Positions 7,689 to 16,802 of a stretch of 58,650 nucleotides of DNA are shown here, piece after piece. The translations under genes were made by a program, and so were the position numbers. Each line of letters begins with the position of its first letter. Position 1 is the first letter of the stretch. This DNA is from Bacteroidota bacterium (GTDB lineage: Bacteria; Bacteroidota; Bacteroidia; NS11-12g; UBA955). The notes beneath the pieces are model-generated. The model worked only from the letters and a program-made list of their open reading frames with translations. It was not told the origin of the DNA and searched no databases. The DNA lies in assembly GCA_027621365.1 (NCBI GenBank), contig JAQCBH010000013.1:1-58650 (forward strand), written 5' to 3'.

Positions 7689-10600
7689 TTAGCGCTTGAT
7701 AAAGCGCAGGCTCTGGCTCTGATCAGCGGCTTGCAAGCGAAGCACATAGGGACCAGCGGGCAAGCTGCTCACTTCGACACCGGTTCCTGTTCCATTCAAG
7801 GTTAGGCGACCCAAAGCATCGATTACCTGCCATTCCACGCTTTCCGAAACGCCCTGAATCTGCAGCCAATCAGCTGTGGGGTTTGGATAAATGGACCAGG
7901 TCTCGCGAACGATGTCCTTGCGCCCAGAAGGCTGAGCGCGAACGAATTTGAACTGCCAGTAACCCGAAACAAAGTCAATACCCGCGGTCAAGGTTTGAGC
8001 GGTCAACTGCAGGTTGTACCAGCGCATATCGGGCTCAACCGCCCCCGCTCCCAATTCGCCATTGTTGGTGGCCTTGGGAAGGCCCAAAAACTGCCCTTGG
8101 CCCGAAATGACCAAAGCACCCATCACGGAATCGATGTACCAGGTACCGGCTTTGCTTCCTTCGTGAGGCGCGACCGGTGTGCCACAGGCTTCTTTGCCCT
8201 TGTTCTGCCATCCTTCCAACCAAGTTTGGCTACCCATGTTGATTTGGAAACTGCCGTCAGCCTTGATTTGGTAGACATCGTCAAACAAGCAGGAACGGGT
8301 ATTGACATCGCCCGCACTGTTGCTCCACCAGAGCAAATTTCCAGCATCAGGTCCCACCGCCAAGGCTCCCGCCTTGCGTTCCAGGACCCAATCGCCCACG
8401 GGGCTCAATACGGCAAAGGAAAGGGTATCGCTGTAGGCTGTGGCACCGCTGTCATCAGCGGCCCAAGCATAGACTTCGTAGCTACCCGCCGGCCAAGTTT
8501 GGGCCCACTGGTATGGGGCCACCGAATCGCGAACGATTTGGCCACCGACTGAGAACTCAACAAAGGCAATTTGACCGTCCAAATCTTCGGCTACGGCCTG
8601 AACGGCCACGCGCTGACCTTCGATGAAATTCTGCTGGTTCAAGGGAGAAGAAAGCGCCAAACTGGGAGCTGCATTCAAACCGTCTCCCACAAACACAAAC
8701 ACCTCTTGGGCGTCGCTATACAAGCTGTCAAAGACACGAAGACGCATTTTATAGACCCCTTCTTTCAAGCCCTTGAGCAAGGGTTGAGCGCTGCTAGCCC
8801 CTTCCAAGCTCAAGCGGTTGGGACCATAGACCTGACTCCATTCGTAATTCAGGTAACCCAATGAACCGGCGCTGCTTGAGCGGCCGTCCAAACGAAGGGT
8901 ATCAATCAAAGCGCTGTGGCTGCGGTTGCCACCAGCATGGGCCAAGGGCAACAAAGCAGGCAAGTCACCGGTACGGGTGAATACCAAACGGCCCAAATTG
9001 GCTCCCGAAGCTTGAAAGTTCAATCGCAAGATGCGCTTGCCACGCTGCATACTCAAGTTGTTAATCGTCACCGATTGGAAGGTTTCCCATTTGCCTGTGC
9101 TGGGGAAATCGACCCCGCTATTGAGGGCCTGTCCATCCAGTTCTAAGATTGTCAAACCGCCACGCTGGGCATTGCCATTGGCATATCGAATCTGGCAGGA
9201 GTAGAGACCGTCTTGGGCCACGTTTACGCTGTATTCGGTCCATTCTCCGGCTTCGATCCAAGTCAAAATGGCGCCTTCGGCGGGGTCTTGCGATGCATCA
9301 ACCGATTCGGTCGTACGGAAATTGCCCAGGTTGGCGGCTCCAAAATCTACATAGCTGATGCCCTGGCCTCGGCCGCCTTCAAACTCATCGTAATGACCGG
9401 TTTCAATGGTACCGGGAATGCTGCGGCTGGCTCGTTTGTAAGGCCATTGTTCGCCCACAACCACCGTCAACACATTGCTCAAGGAAACCTTACCGCCTTT
9501 GTAGGCCCAGGCTTGCACGGAATACTGACCCACGGGCATGTTGGCGGCTGAATAGGAGTAAGGTTCAGAACTCTGGGTAGCGACGGGTTTCGAATTCAAC
9601 ATAAACCGCAAAGAATCAATGCTAGCGCTCAAAGAGTCGACCTGGAAACTCACATCGGTACCCTTGTAGTATTGGGCAAATTCGCTGCTGATTTTCAGCT
9701 TCACATCGCCATCTAGACTGGTCACCAATCGGCGAGGAGGAACCGTCAATTGGTATTGGTCAGAGAAGGTCACCACCAAGGTATCGGCCCCGTAATTCTT
9801 GGCCGTGTAAATGGTCTCGCCATCTTTATTAAAGGCCACCGCCAAGGGGTGATTGGCCGTGATCTGAGGCTGCAAGCGACCCAAGCGATTCAAGGAGTGC
9901 AACCAGTGGTAGGTCTGGGCATCAGAAACACCGAATTTGAGGTTGCGCTGGCCATTCGCGTTGTACAATTGAATGGCCTTGGGCGCATCGATGTAAGCCA
10001 GGTATTGGTAATAGATGTCGTGCCAGAGGTTGTCGTTGGCCTGGTGGGTCAAAATGCCGGTGTTCTTGGCCATCTCGTTCCACAAACGGCGATGGTAGGC
10101 GCTGTCGTGGGCCAGGTAAAATGAACCGCCGTGAATGGGGTACAATTCAATGCCATACGAGGCCGCAATGTCGTTGGTCCAGAAGGTGCCATTGTCGTGC
10201 GAATTGCCCCATACTCGACTCACCAACGCGTAGTTTTGATTGGGGCCCAAGTTGCGTTTCTTTTGGTCGAACCAGTACTCCTCGATGGCCGATTGCTCGG
10301 TGCAATACAGGTAAATGCCCAGATTGCGAATGGCGTCATTGCCCGTGATGCTGCCCCAGTGAATGAGGGAAGAGTTGAACTGCATACTCTCAGAGGTTGA
10401 CTCTTGGTCGTTGCCCTGGGGGAAACTGGCAAAGCCATTCGCCCAACAGTGGCCCGCAAAGGGGTTGAAGTTGCGCAAGAAGGGGAATAGGGTATCCTGC
10501 CGATCGCTGGAGGCGGCATCGCGCACCAAGAGGTTGACCATGGCCCCGTATTTCTGGGACCAACCGGGCTCAAACTCTTCGATGAAGGAGGCCGCGTGTA

Positions 10601-11939
10601 TGAAATAACCCCAGTGAAAATGGTGGTCGTTGATGTTGCCATCTTGACCGTGACCGGCGGGGTAACCGATCAAAGTGCTGTAGGTCTTGTGGTAATAGAA
10701 CAAGAAAGCCACCTCAGGAGATTGGTGAGTCAACCAGTTCTCCAAACGGCTTTTCACGGTTTTCAAAATGGCTTGTACTGCCTCATCGTTGCCCATTTCG
10801 TGAGCAATGCGGGCGGTTTGAATCAGGCGGTTCATGACCTGGCCTTCGTTGTAGGAATCGGTCCAAGTGCTCAGGCCCTCGTATTGCAAATCGCTGATTT
10901 TCGACTGCAAGGCGGCCGCGTCAAAACCATCGCTCAGGTAGTCAACATAGGGCAAGGTGGGCAGTATGCCGCGAAAGGTGTGCGACACTTGATATTGGAG
11001 GGCAGGCAGCAATTTGAGCTGACCGCGAATGCTCTTGTACGACTGACTGAGGTAATCGCTTGAACCCTTGGAAGAGTGCGACCACTGGTGGGGCAACCAA
11101 CCTTGCAAAGGCAAACTATCGCTGCCCTCGTGCACCTGAACCTCCAAGCTGAAAGTGGTGCCGACCTGGCTAGTGGAAGCGGTATAGGACCACTCGGTAT
11201 GAGTCTTGATGGGCTCCACATAGGCGTAGCGCTGAAACGAATCAATGGCATTGGCCAAGCTGCTTCGGCCCGAAGGCAACATCAGCATCGACCAGTAATT
11301 GTGCCCATCCAAATCAGAGGTAAGGGTGGAACCGCTTTGGGACCAGGTGCATCCACCGGGACCGTAGACCACAAAATCAGCCCCGTTGTAGGCATCTTCG
11401 ATCAAAACCACCTCATTGTTGATGCTCACCTTGCCGCTATTCACGGTGATTTTCACCTCGTCAGCCGAGTCTTTCTGGTAGTAGACAAAGGGCATACCCA
11501 TGCCGGTGCGCGCCTGCAAACGGTGCCCGCCGCTCTTCCATTCCAAGGCGATGAGCCAATCGCTGTACTCGGCCACGTAAGCCGCGCTCGCGTTCAGGCC
11601 GCTCACCCCCACCACAATGGGTTCGATGTCGCTGATCACGCCCCAGGGAATGTACGAAGTGACCAGGCCGCTGGCTGTCGTCTTCATGGTCAAAGGGTAA
11701 TTGAACAGGTTGCTGCAGTGCGCGTTGTTCAACTTGGCCGACCACCAGTCGTTGGTGGGAACCGGTTTCGATTTCAAGGAATCGATCAGGTAGGGCACCC
11801 CCTGCGGATAAGAGTTTCGCCCGGCCACATCGGTACCGGGAAAAGCGGTAGTATAGCTACCGCTGCCCACCTTGACAGTTTGGGCCGTGGCACATGAAAG
11901 GGCCACTAGGGCAAGAGCGAAAGCAAACAGTTTCTGCAT
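7689..11939 (-). CDS. secreted GH81 endo-beta-1,3-glucanase, multidomain, T9SS
   Basis: A 1416-residue secreted laminarinase-type enzyme that would hydrolyse beta-1,3-glucans such as laminarin or callose. The start at 11939 puts MQKLFAFALALVALSCATAQ as signal peptide; the frame stays open to 12026. The GH81 domain spans about residues 25-720, with NDHHFHWG (about 436-444) and QESTSES (about 512-518), the motifs that carry the acid and base in studied members. Then come an Ig-like domain (about 755-830), a CBM6-like module (about 846-990), a PKD-like domain (about 993-1086), a second Ig-like domain (about 1090-1178), an unassigned beta domain, and a C-terminal type A T9SS sorting domain (SIYPNPTADWLQI, ending SLRFIKR). 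GC-rich core-like codon use. A palindrome upstream may regulate it. Confidence 0.95.
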   Translation of the reverse strand: MQKLFAFALALVALSCATAQTVKVGSGSYTTAFPGTDVAGRNSYPQGVPYLIDSLKSKPVPTNDWWSAKLNNAHCSNLFNYPLTMKTTASGLVTSYIPWGVISDIEPIVVGVSGLNASAAYVAEYSDWLIALEWKSGGHRLQARTGMGMPFVYYQKDSADEVKITVNSGKVSINNEVVLIEDAYNGADFVVYGPGGCTWSQSGSTLTSDLDGHNYWSMLMLPSGRSSLANAIDSFQRYAYVEPIKTHTEWSYTASTSQVGTTFSLEVQVHEGSDSLPLQGWLPHQWSHSSKGSSDYLSQSYKSIRGQLKLLPALQYQVSHTFRGILPTLPYVDYLSDGFDAAALQSKISDLQYEGLSTWTDSYNEGQVMNRLIQTARIAHEMGNDEAVQAILKTVKSRLENWLTHQSPEVAFLFYYHKTYSTLIGYPAGHGQDGNINDHHFHWGYFIHAASFIEEFEPGWSQKYGAMVNLLVRDAASSDRQDTLFPFLRNFNPFAGHCWANGFASFPQGNDQESTSESMQFNSSLIHWGSITGNDAIRNLGIYLYCTEQSAIEEYWFDQKKRNLGPNQNYALVSRVWGNSHDNGTFWTNDIAASYGIELYPIHGGSFYLAHDSAYHRRLWNEMAKNTGILTHQANDNLWHDIYYQYLAYIDAPKAIQLYNANGQRNLKFGVSDAQTYHWLHSLNRLGRLQPQITANHPLAVAFNKDGETIYTAKNYGADTLVVTFSDQYQLTVPPRRLVTSLDGDVKLKISSEFAQYYKGTDVSFQVDSLSASIDSLRFMLNSKPVATQSSEPYSYSAANMPVGQYSVQAWAYKGGKVSLSNVLTVVVGEQWPYKRASRSIPGTIETGHYDEFEGGRGQGISYVDFGAANLGNFRTTESVDASQDPAEGAILTWIEAGEWTEYSVNVAQDGLYSCQIRYANGNAQRGGLTILELDGQALNSGVDFPSTGKWETFQSVTINNLSMQRGKRILRLNFQASGANLGRLVFTRTGDLPALLPLAHAGGNRSHSALIDTLRLDGRSSSAGSLGYLNYEWSQVYGPNRLSLEGASSAQPLLKGLKEGVYKMRLRVFDSLYSDAQEVFVFVGDGLNAAPSLALSSPLNQQNFIEGQRVAVQAVAEDLDGQIAFVEFSVGGQIVRDSVAPYQWAQTWPAGSYEVYAWAADDSGATAYSDTLSFAVLSPVGDWVLERKAGALAVGPDAGNLLWWSNSAGDVNTRSCLFDDVYQIKADGSFQINMGSQTWLEGWQNKGKEACGTPVAPHEGSKAGTWYIDSVMGALVISGQGQFLGLPKATNNGELGAGAVEPDMRWYNLQLTAQTLTAGIDFVSGYWQFKFVRAQPSGRKDIVRETWSIYPNPTADWLQIQGVSESVEWQVIDALGRLTLNGTGTGVEVSSLPAGPYVLRLQAADQSQSLRFIKR

Positions 11940-11969
11940 GGGATTTCTTCGAAGGTAGGCCTTTGTGTT

Positions 11970-11992
11970 GATATTGTAATTTTTACAATATC
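11970..11992. promoter_or_regulatory. perfect 10-bp inverted repeat upstream of the GH81 gene
   Basis: GATATTGTAA (11970-11979) and TTACAATATC (11983-11992) form a perfect inverted repeat around a three-base spacer TTT, 31 bases upstream of the glucanase ATG in the divergent region shared with the gene at 12048. The AT-rich symmetry and lack of a T-run make a dimeric-regulator operator more likely than a terminator. An RNA hairpin in the 5' leader is the alternative. Confidence 0.55.
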
Positions 11993-12047
11993 GTTCCTGT
12001 GTGGGGGTGGAACAAAATTGGCCCATCAGGAATTAATTTCGTTGGCC

Positions 12048-12470
12048 ATGAACCTCATCGAAGTCGAAGCCACCGTGAACGCTCCTTTGGAGCATGTTTG
12101 GAACTGTTTCAACCAAAGCCAACACATTGTAGGATGGAACTTTGCCGCCGATTCTTGGCACTGCCCTAAGGCTGAGGCCGACTTTGTGGTGGGGGGCAAA
12201 TTCTGCAACACCATGGCCGCCAAAGACGGCTCCTTCAGCTTTGATTTCTGGGGCCATTACCGCGCCATTGAACCCTTGAGTCATGTAGCCTTTTCGTTGG
12301 GCGAAGACCTGGGCGAAAGCCGCTATGTCGAGGTTGACTTTTTGGAAGTGGAGGGCGGTGTTCGCGTGGTCGAGCGATTCGTTCCCGAAACCCAGAATCC
12401 CGAAGACATGCAACGCGGCGGATGGCAAGCCATCTTAGAGAACTTCAAGAGTTATTGCGAAAGAGGATAA
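12048..12470 (+). CDS. SRPBCC/AHSA1-type START-fold protein
   Basis: A 140-residue protein starting at the ATG 12048 (MNLIEVEATVNAPLEHVWNC), the usual beginning of this fold; the frame upstream lacks the pattern. It has the AHSA1 layout: N-terminal strand and helix, a WNFAADSWHCPKAEADFVVG segment with the DxW region, FDFWGHY strands, then a long C-terminal helix (GGWQAILENFKSYC). Proteins of this family bind hydrophobic ligands or act as Hsp90-type cochaperone relatives; in bacteria most are uncharacterised. Cytoplasmic, divergent from the glucanase gene with 108 bases between the start codons. Confidence 0.85.
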   Translation: MNLIEVEATVNAPLEHVWNCFNQSQHIVGWNFAADSWHCPKAEADFVVGGKFCNTMAAKDGSFSFDFWGHYRAIEPLSHVAFSLGEDLGESRYVEVDFLEVEGGVRVVERFVPETQNPEDMQRGGWQAILENFKSYCERG

Positions 12471-12490
12471 AAGGCCTGGCTTGCATCCAT

Positions 12491-12805
12491 TCACAATTTC
12501 CCAACTCTCCAAGCGGCCAGACATAAGCCGCCGCAAAGTCCAAGAATCAACAATTCATCGCGGTACTCAAACTTGCCTTTGTGAATGATGGACACCAGTA
12601 GCACTAACCAAATTAGGGCCAAAGCCAAAGACAAACTCAGCAAGCCCATGCCTCGTAGACTGATGCGATCATAAACCAATGATAGGCCGCCAATGGCCCC
12701 TGCCCAGAAAAAGAGAAGGGGAAAAAAACCCAACAACAACGAGGCCGCTACAAATTCACAGGCATCAGACAATTCAACCGTTGGAATGGCTAACAAGAAA
12801 TTCAT
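12491..12805 (-). CDS. small membrane protein, 104 aa
   Basis: Starting at the ATG 12805 the product is 104 residues with three hydrophobic stretches: about 18-45 (ASLLLGFFPLLFFWAGAIGG), 54-75 (LLSLSLALALIWLVLLVSII) and 86-100. The open frame reaches 12883, but the extra residues (VQTRKSSSVLIRSLCEIADN) look non-coding. There is no recognisable family motif. The gene lies between the convergent SRPBCC gene and the upstream protease-like gene, with short AT-rich gaps. Inner-membrane location is the only safe statement. Confidence 0.5.
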   Translation of the reverse strand: MNFLLAIPTVELSDACEFVAASLLLGFFPLLFFWAGAIGGLSLVYDRISLRGMGLLSLSLALALIWLVLLVSIIHKGKFEYRDELLILGLCGGLCLAAWRVGKL

Positions 12806-12944
12806 GATTTTCAAGAATTGGTTATCAGCAATTTCGCAGAGGCTGCGAATCAAAACGGATGAACTTTTACGGGTTTGAACCAACCCGCAGTCGAGGAATT
12901 ACGGAAAATCCGTAAAAGACATCAATGAACTAGCTACCCATGGC

Positions 12945-14720
12945 TCATTCGACCACCCAACGGGTGAATCCGAGCAATTCCTGACCCGTTACAGAAACGA
13001 AATACAGTCCAGAAGGGAGCTTGGGTAGGCTGTGTTGATGGCCTTCTAGGGGAGCTTGGTACACCTGCTGACCAGAGGCATTTACGATGCTTATCTCAAG
13101 AGCCTCGTGGCGATCGATATTCATCATCAATTGCGCCGTTCCCTGGCTTGGGTTGGGTAGAACGCTTATTTCCATGCGGGCTAACGAAGGCGACAAGCCC
13201 GCGTTTTCTCCATAGACATCGGCACAATTGCTAATGGTACCCATAGGGCTTACTCCGCAAGCACGGAAATCAAATTGCTGGGACTCTTGAACCAAATAGC
13301 GCGCGGCTTTCACATCAAAAGTGGTCAGCGTATCACGCATGTTCCAATTGTCAGCTGGCAAGGCTTGCACCACCGGATGCATGCTTTCCCCATCTTCATT
13401 GACATGACCCAATTGAAGGGAATGACCCAATTCGTGAAACAAAACATAAGAGAGCTTGGCATTTTTACCCTGAGGAATGCTGCCTTTGCCATAGTAATAG
13501 TCGAAACGCTTGGAGATGCGCAGTTCTTGACCCATGACATAGTAAAAGGTGCGGCCACCTAAAATGCAGGAGTACCAAAGCTGCTCATAGTAGGCTACCA
13601 CACCATTCGGTAACTCGTAACCCACACTATCAAACATCAAGGCATTGACGCCATCGCCCAAATCGCTTTTCACCCAAGTGGGTTGGCGAGTCAAGGTATA
13701 GTTCACACCCGTTTTGCATCTAAACTCAGCAAAGACACCTTCGATGCAGGCTCTCGCCTCGGTGTTGTTGTACAAGTCGCGGCGCATGTACCAGGTATGA
13801 CCACCGTTTTCATTCAAGTTCCACAAGTGGAAATACTCCCTGGGGTTGATAGTAGCCATTCCCACATTCGCTTTGACGTGCAACACGTCAGCCGATTCAC
13901 CATAAATACCGTTTACATAGACGCGCACTTTCCCGCTGTAGGTTTCAGGAACCTCGACCTCAATTTTGCTATCTGACCAACTCTTGTAAACGAAACCCTT
14001 GGCGGTATTGGCATCGAAATAATTCACCCCATCTCGAGCGAATGACACGTATGAATTGCCTTGGCTAGAACCAAATCCAGAACCCTCGATGGTCAAGGTT
14101 TGCATGCCCCCAATGATCGGGTTGGGGCTCAGGCTCGTGATAGAAGCATTGGCTCTTGCCATGACCTGAGAACCCGAATCCTTCCATTTTGGCAAGGCAA
14201 AAGGAGCGGCCTGTGCAAAATACTGGGCTTGAAATGCCTCTAACGAGGCAGACACCTCCCCACAGCAATCAGCCATCTGCCCTTCTATGAGTGAAAACTG
14301 CCCTTGTGGACCGCAAACCAATTCGTACACTACCGGCAGATTTTGGGTTTCGAACGTTCTTCCCGTTACTTTTTTGAGTAAGTAAACACCTTCTTGGGCT
14401 GCTGCAATTTGTGCCGCCCCATAAACGGTTCTTCCCAATGAGCCCAATTGACCTCCTTCGGTGAGAACCCAAATTCGAGCGGCATTTGAAGACCCGATCC
14501 AGCGGTGTTTGATTTCCAACTCATGTAGGGTTACAATTGTATTGTGTTGGTCATTCCATGTACAGAAACGTCGGGTTTCTTGTGCCCAAACGGCCTCTTC
14601 TGATTCGGCAATTCGATCTTCTACAGCAATGGGCGAAAGGGCGCAAGGGCTTATTTGTGCCGAAATGCCCGAGGCCAAAACCGACAACAAACCCAGAAAA
14701 CCAATACGGGTGAATTTCAT
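12945..14720 (-). CDS. secreted metzincin-like zinc protease with IPT/TIG domain, T9SS
   Basis: A 591-residue exported protease. The ATG at 14720 starts a signal peptide (MKFTRIGFLGLLSVLASGIS, then AQ). Residues about 191-283 form an IPT/TIG Ig-like domain (SPNPIIGGMQTLTIEGSGFG). The catalytic part follows, with HELGHSLQLGH (about 429-439), the HExxHxxxGxxH-type zinc site, and a downstream ESMHP that fits a Met-turn. The last 70 residues are a type A T9SS sorting domain (VLPNPSQGTAQLMM; ends GFTRWVVE). It is therefore delivered to the cell surface or released. Substrate unknown. Neighbouring minus-strand genes encode envelope proteins, but the spacing (59 bases upstream) does not force an operon. 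Confidence 0.9.
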   Translation of the reverse strand: MKFTRIGFLGLLSVLASGISAQISPCALSPIAVEDRIAESEEAVWAQETRRFCTWNDQHNTIVTLHELEIKHRWIGSSNAARIWVLTEGGQLGSLGRTVYGAAQIAAAQEGVYLLKKVTGRTFETQNLPVVYELVCGPQGQFSLIEGQMADCCGEVSASLEAFQAQYFAQAAPFALPKWKDSGSQVMARANASITSLSPNPIIGGMQTLTIEGSGFGSSQGNSYVSFARDGVNYFDANTAKGFVYKSWSDSKIEVEVPETYSGKVRVYVNGIYGESADVLHVKANVGMATINPREYFHLWNLNENGGHTWYMRRDLYNNTEARACIEGVFAEFRCKTGVNYTLTRQPTWVKSDLGDGVNALMFDSVGYELPNGVVAYYEQLWYSCILGGRTFYYVMGQELRISKRFDYYYGKGSIPQGKNAKLSYVLFHELGHSLQLGHVNEDGESMHPVVQALPADNWNMRDTLTTFDVKAARYLVQESQQFDFRACGVSPMGTISNCADVYGENAGLSPSLARMEISVLPNPSQGTAQLMMNIDRHEALEISIVNASGQQVYQAPLEGHQHSLPKLPSGLYFVSVTGQELLGFTRWVVE

Positions 14721-14779
14721 AGCCTCTAAATTAACCCTTATGGAGCTAATCAAGGGGGTCAAATGAATTCAAATGGGGC

Positions 14780-15502
14780 TTAAAACACCAACCCTAAATT
14801 GAAACAAAGGGCTTCTGAATTCTTGTACCGCTCTACAAGAGTCCAATTATCGAGAATCAAAAAAGGCATTTGCTGAGTTTGGTAACCCATATCGAAACAG
14901 ATTCGGGCCGAGCCAGCCGGAAATTCAACTCCTATTCTAGGATTGAACATTACTCCTGACTTTTCAATTCCTTGGGTGTTCAACGAATAGCCCAAAGCCA
15001 CTCTACCATAGGGCGAGATGGATTCTCTTTGCATCCTATATCGGTATTCTGCAAATACTGGCAACATGGCAAACTCATTGTCTGATAGAAAGTAACGCAA
15101 TCCCGTACCCCCACCAACAAAATGGGCTGAAGTCAAGTTTTTGCCGTAAACCATGTTAAAATTGACCACATCCAAGCCGTATTTGCCACTGCTGATGCCA
15201 TAGCCCAATGAAGCAAAGAATTCAAACTCTTGAGAAACTGGCGCAGTGCGGAGCACCTTAGGCTCTTCTGCGGCCGATGGGGTAAACTCCCGAGTCACCT
15301 TGGCTATATCGCCAATGGGGCAAACAAACACCGAGTTGTCTGCCAATTGAATGATCAAACTCACTTCGGGAACCCACTCGGTGATGGTACCTCTCAGTAC
15401 AGAACCGTTCTTCAGGTGAATGACCTCTTTGGGTTGGCCAGTTTGCGACCAAGCCGTCGAGACCCAAGTGAACAACAACAGGACCCAAATGCGCAATTTC
15501 AT
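14780..15502 (-). CDS. outer-membrane beta-barrel-like protein, 240 aa
   Basis: Signal peptide MKLRIWVLLLFTWVSTAWSQ, then a short domain (about 22-75: VIHLKNGSVLRGTITEWVPE) of the same kind as in the protein at 2124-3029, and a C-terminal strand-rich region with alternating residues, Gly and Tyr (FEFFASLGYGISSGKYGLDV, FAEYRYRM) ending LCFNLGLVF. A C-terminal aromatic and such strands point to a small outer-membrane barrel of the OMP_b-brl type. It lies nine bases downstream of the lipoprotein gene at 15512, on the same strand, so they are likely co-transcribed. Function unknown. Confidence 0.65.
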   Translation of the reverse strand: MKLRIWVLLLFTWVSTAWSQTGQPKEVIHLKNGSVLRGTITEWVPEVSLIIQLADNSVFVCPIGDIAKVTREFTPSAAEEPKVLRTAPVSQEFEFFASLGYGISSGKYGLDVVNFNMVYGKNLTSAHFVGGGTGLRYFLSDNEFAMLPVFAEYRYRMQRESISPYGRVALGYSLNTQGIEKSGVMFNPRIGVEFPAGSARICFDMGYQTQQMPFLILDNWTLVERYKNSEALCFNLGLVF

Positions 15503-15511
15503 GATGCGAAT

Positions 15512-15928
15512 TTAGGGAATGGCTACAGCCCAATTGGCCGTCGTACCATGGTTGCAGCCCACTGAAGGATTGGCCATGCCCATCGTGAAATTGCCGGTCT
15601 TGAACACCTTGCCATTCAAAATGGCTTCCAATTTGACCTCGCGGCACATGTATTCGTCTGTGCTAAAACTGATGTTCATGTTCACCACATCGGCTGATTT
15701 CACATCGTAAGCCGTTGAGGTTTTGCTCGAAAATGCACCGGAAGAATTGATCAACCAACCAATATTCGATGACAGCGAAGCCGCACTTTGGGCATTGTCG
15801 GGCAATGCGGGTGTAATGGTCATCTTCACCTCAAACTTACCTCCGTCAACGGGAGTGGGCTCTTCTGTTTTGCAAGCCGTGACCAAGGTCAAGCCCAAGG
15901 CCAGCAAACTCATGAATGCAAATCTCAT
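15512..15928 (-). CDS. putative lipoprotein, 138 aa
   Basis: Lipoprotein signal MRFAFMSLLALGLTLVTAC with lipobox VTAC (Cys19), followed by a KTEEPTPVDGG linker. The mature part has the alternation of a small beta-sandwich (FEVKMTITPALPDN; VVNMNISFSTDEYMCREVKL) and contains two further cysteines that might pair. No recognised domain. It precedes the barrel gene by nine bases, so a lipoprotein/barrel pair is plausible, as at 2124-3637 in the reverse order. Confidence 0.6.
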   Translation of the reverse strand: MRFAFMSLLALGLTLVTACKTEEPTPVDGGKFEVKMTITPALPDNAQSAASLSSNIGWLINSSGAFSSKTSTAYDVKSADVVNMNISFSTDEYMCREVKLEAILNGKVFKTGNFTMGMANPSVGCNHGTTANWAVAIP

Positions 15929-15972
15929 GGCGCAAGTATACGCAATGGCATGTTGGGTACAGGTAAAAAATG

Positions 15973-16761
15973 CTACGGCTCGAGAGGCAAATTCAAACCT
16001 CGGTTGTATTCCCTGATGGCGAATTTGGCAGCATCAATCAATCGGCGGTGCTGCAAGCTGCGGCCAATCTCAATCAGAGTGCCGAATTGGCTGTTTTGAA
16101 AGTAATTGTATCGATTTTCCAAGTCACTGGCTTCTTGCAAGTAATTCGCTGCCGTATCCATTCCGTGCAGTCGGCAAATTTGGGAGGCCCTCAAGGTCGA
16201 CATGGTTTGGCCATCCAGTACGACCAAACCGCTTATAAGCCTATGAAACCGGTGTTGACTAGGAGCTGAAGGGATAGTCAATCCCAAGAAAGATCTCATC
16301 GTGCTATCGACCTTGGCCTTCAAAGTGGAATCGTTCGATTGGCGGGAATATTGGTCATTGAATGCTGCAACGCCGATGCGCATATGCCTTTCTGGCAAAC
16401 CCATGTTAAGCAAGGCTGCCAGACCAGCTCCCATAGCCGATGCATAGGCCACCATACCCAAGGTATTCAATTCCTCATTTTGCCGATCAATATTGAGAAA
16501 GGCTAGACCAAAAGAAAGTCCACTGGCCAATCCCAAAGAGGGTGAAACCCATCGGCTCTGAGCTACTTTATCAATGTGAAGACGGGCTTTGTCAGCACCC
16601 ACTAAAGTAGCCAACTCAGCAGCCGCATTCGCGTCAATTCGAGCGCCCCATACATACACGGTGTTTCCATATCCGGCGAAAGCCATGGGTGTCGTTCCAG
16701 AAGATTGAGCGCCGACTGATGCACTCAGTATCAATGAGAAAAACAGAAGCGTCTGTCGCAT
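15973..16761 (-). CDS. exported protein with hydrophobic mid-segments, 262 aa
   Basis: Signal peptide MRQTLLFFSLILSASVGAQS. The mature part holds two hydrophobic stretches (about 72-92, WVSPSLGLASGLSFGLAFLN, and about 101-119, LGMVAYASAMGAGLAALLNM) that could span a membrane, then a helical C-terminal half rich in Arg, Asn and Gln that ends GLNLPLEP. I do not recognise the family. It is the third gene of a leftward series after 17668, 41 bases downstream of the broken TonB-type gene. Confidence 0.55.
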   Translation of the reverse strand: MRQTLLFFSLILSASVGAQSSGTTPMAFAGYGNTVYVWGARIDANAAAELATLVGADKARLHIDKVAQSRWVSPSLGLASGLSFGLAFLNIDRQNEELNTLGMVAYASAMGAGLAALLNMGLPERHMRIGVAAFNDQYSRQSNDSTLKAKVDSTMRSFLGLTIPSAPSQHRFHRLISGLVVLDGQTMSTLRASQICRLHGMDTAANYLQEASDLENRYNYFQNSQFGTLIEIGRSLQHRRLIDAAKFAIREYNRGLNLPLEP

Positions 16762-16802
16762 AAATCAATCGTATGTTTCAAATTTCACTAGAGAAAATGC
16801 TC

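Noticed and set aside
11076-11897. 273-residue open frame opposite the GH81 gene
   Set aside because: Antisense shadow of a well-supported enzyme gene; no recognisable features.
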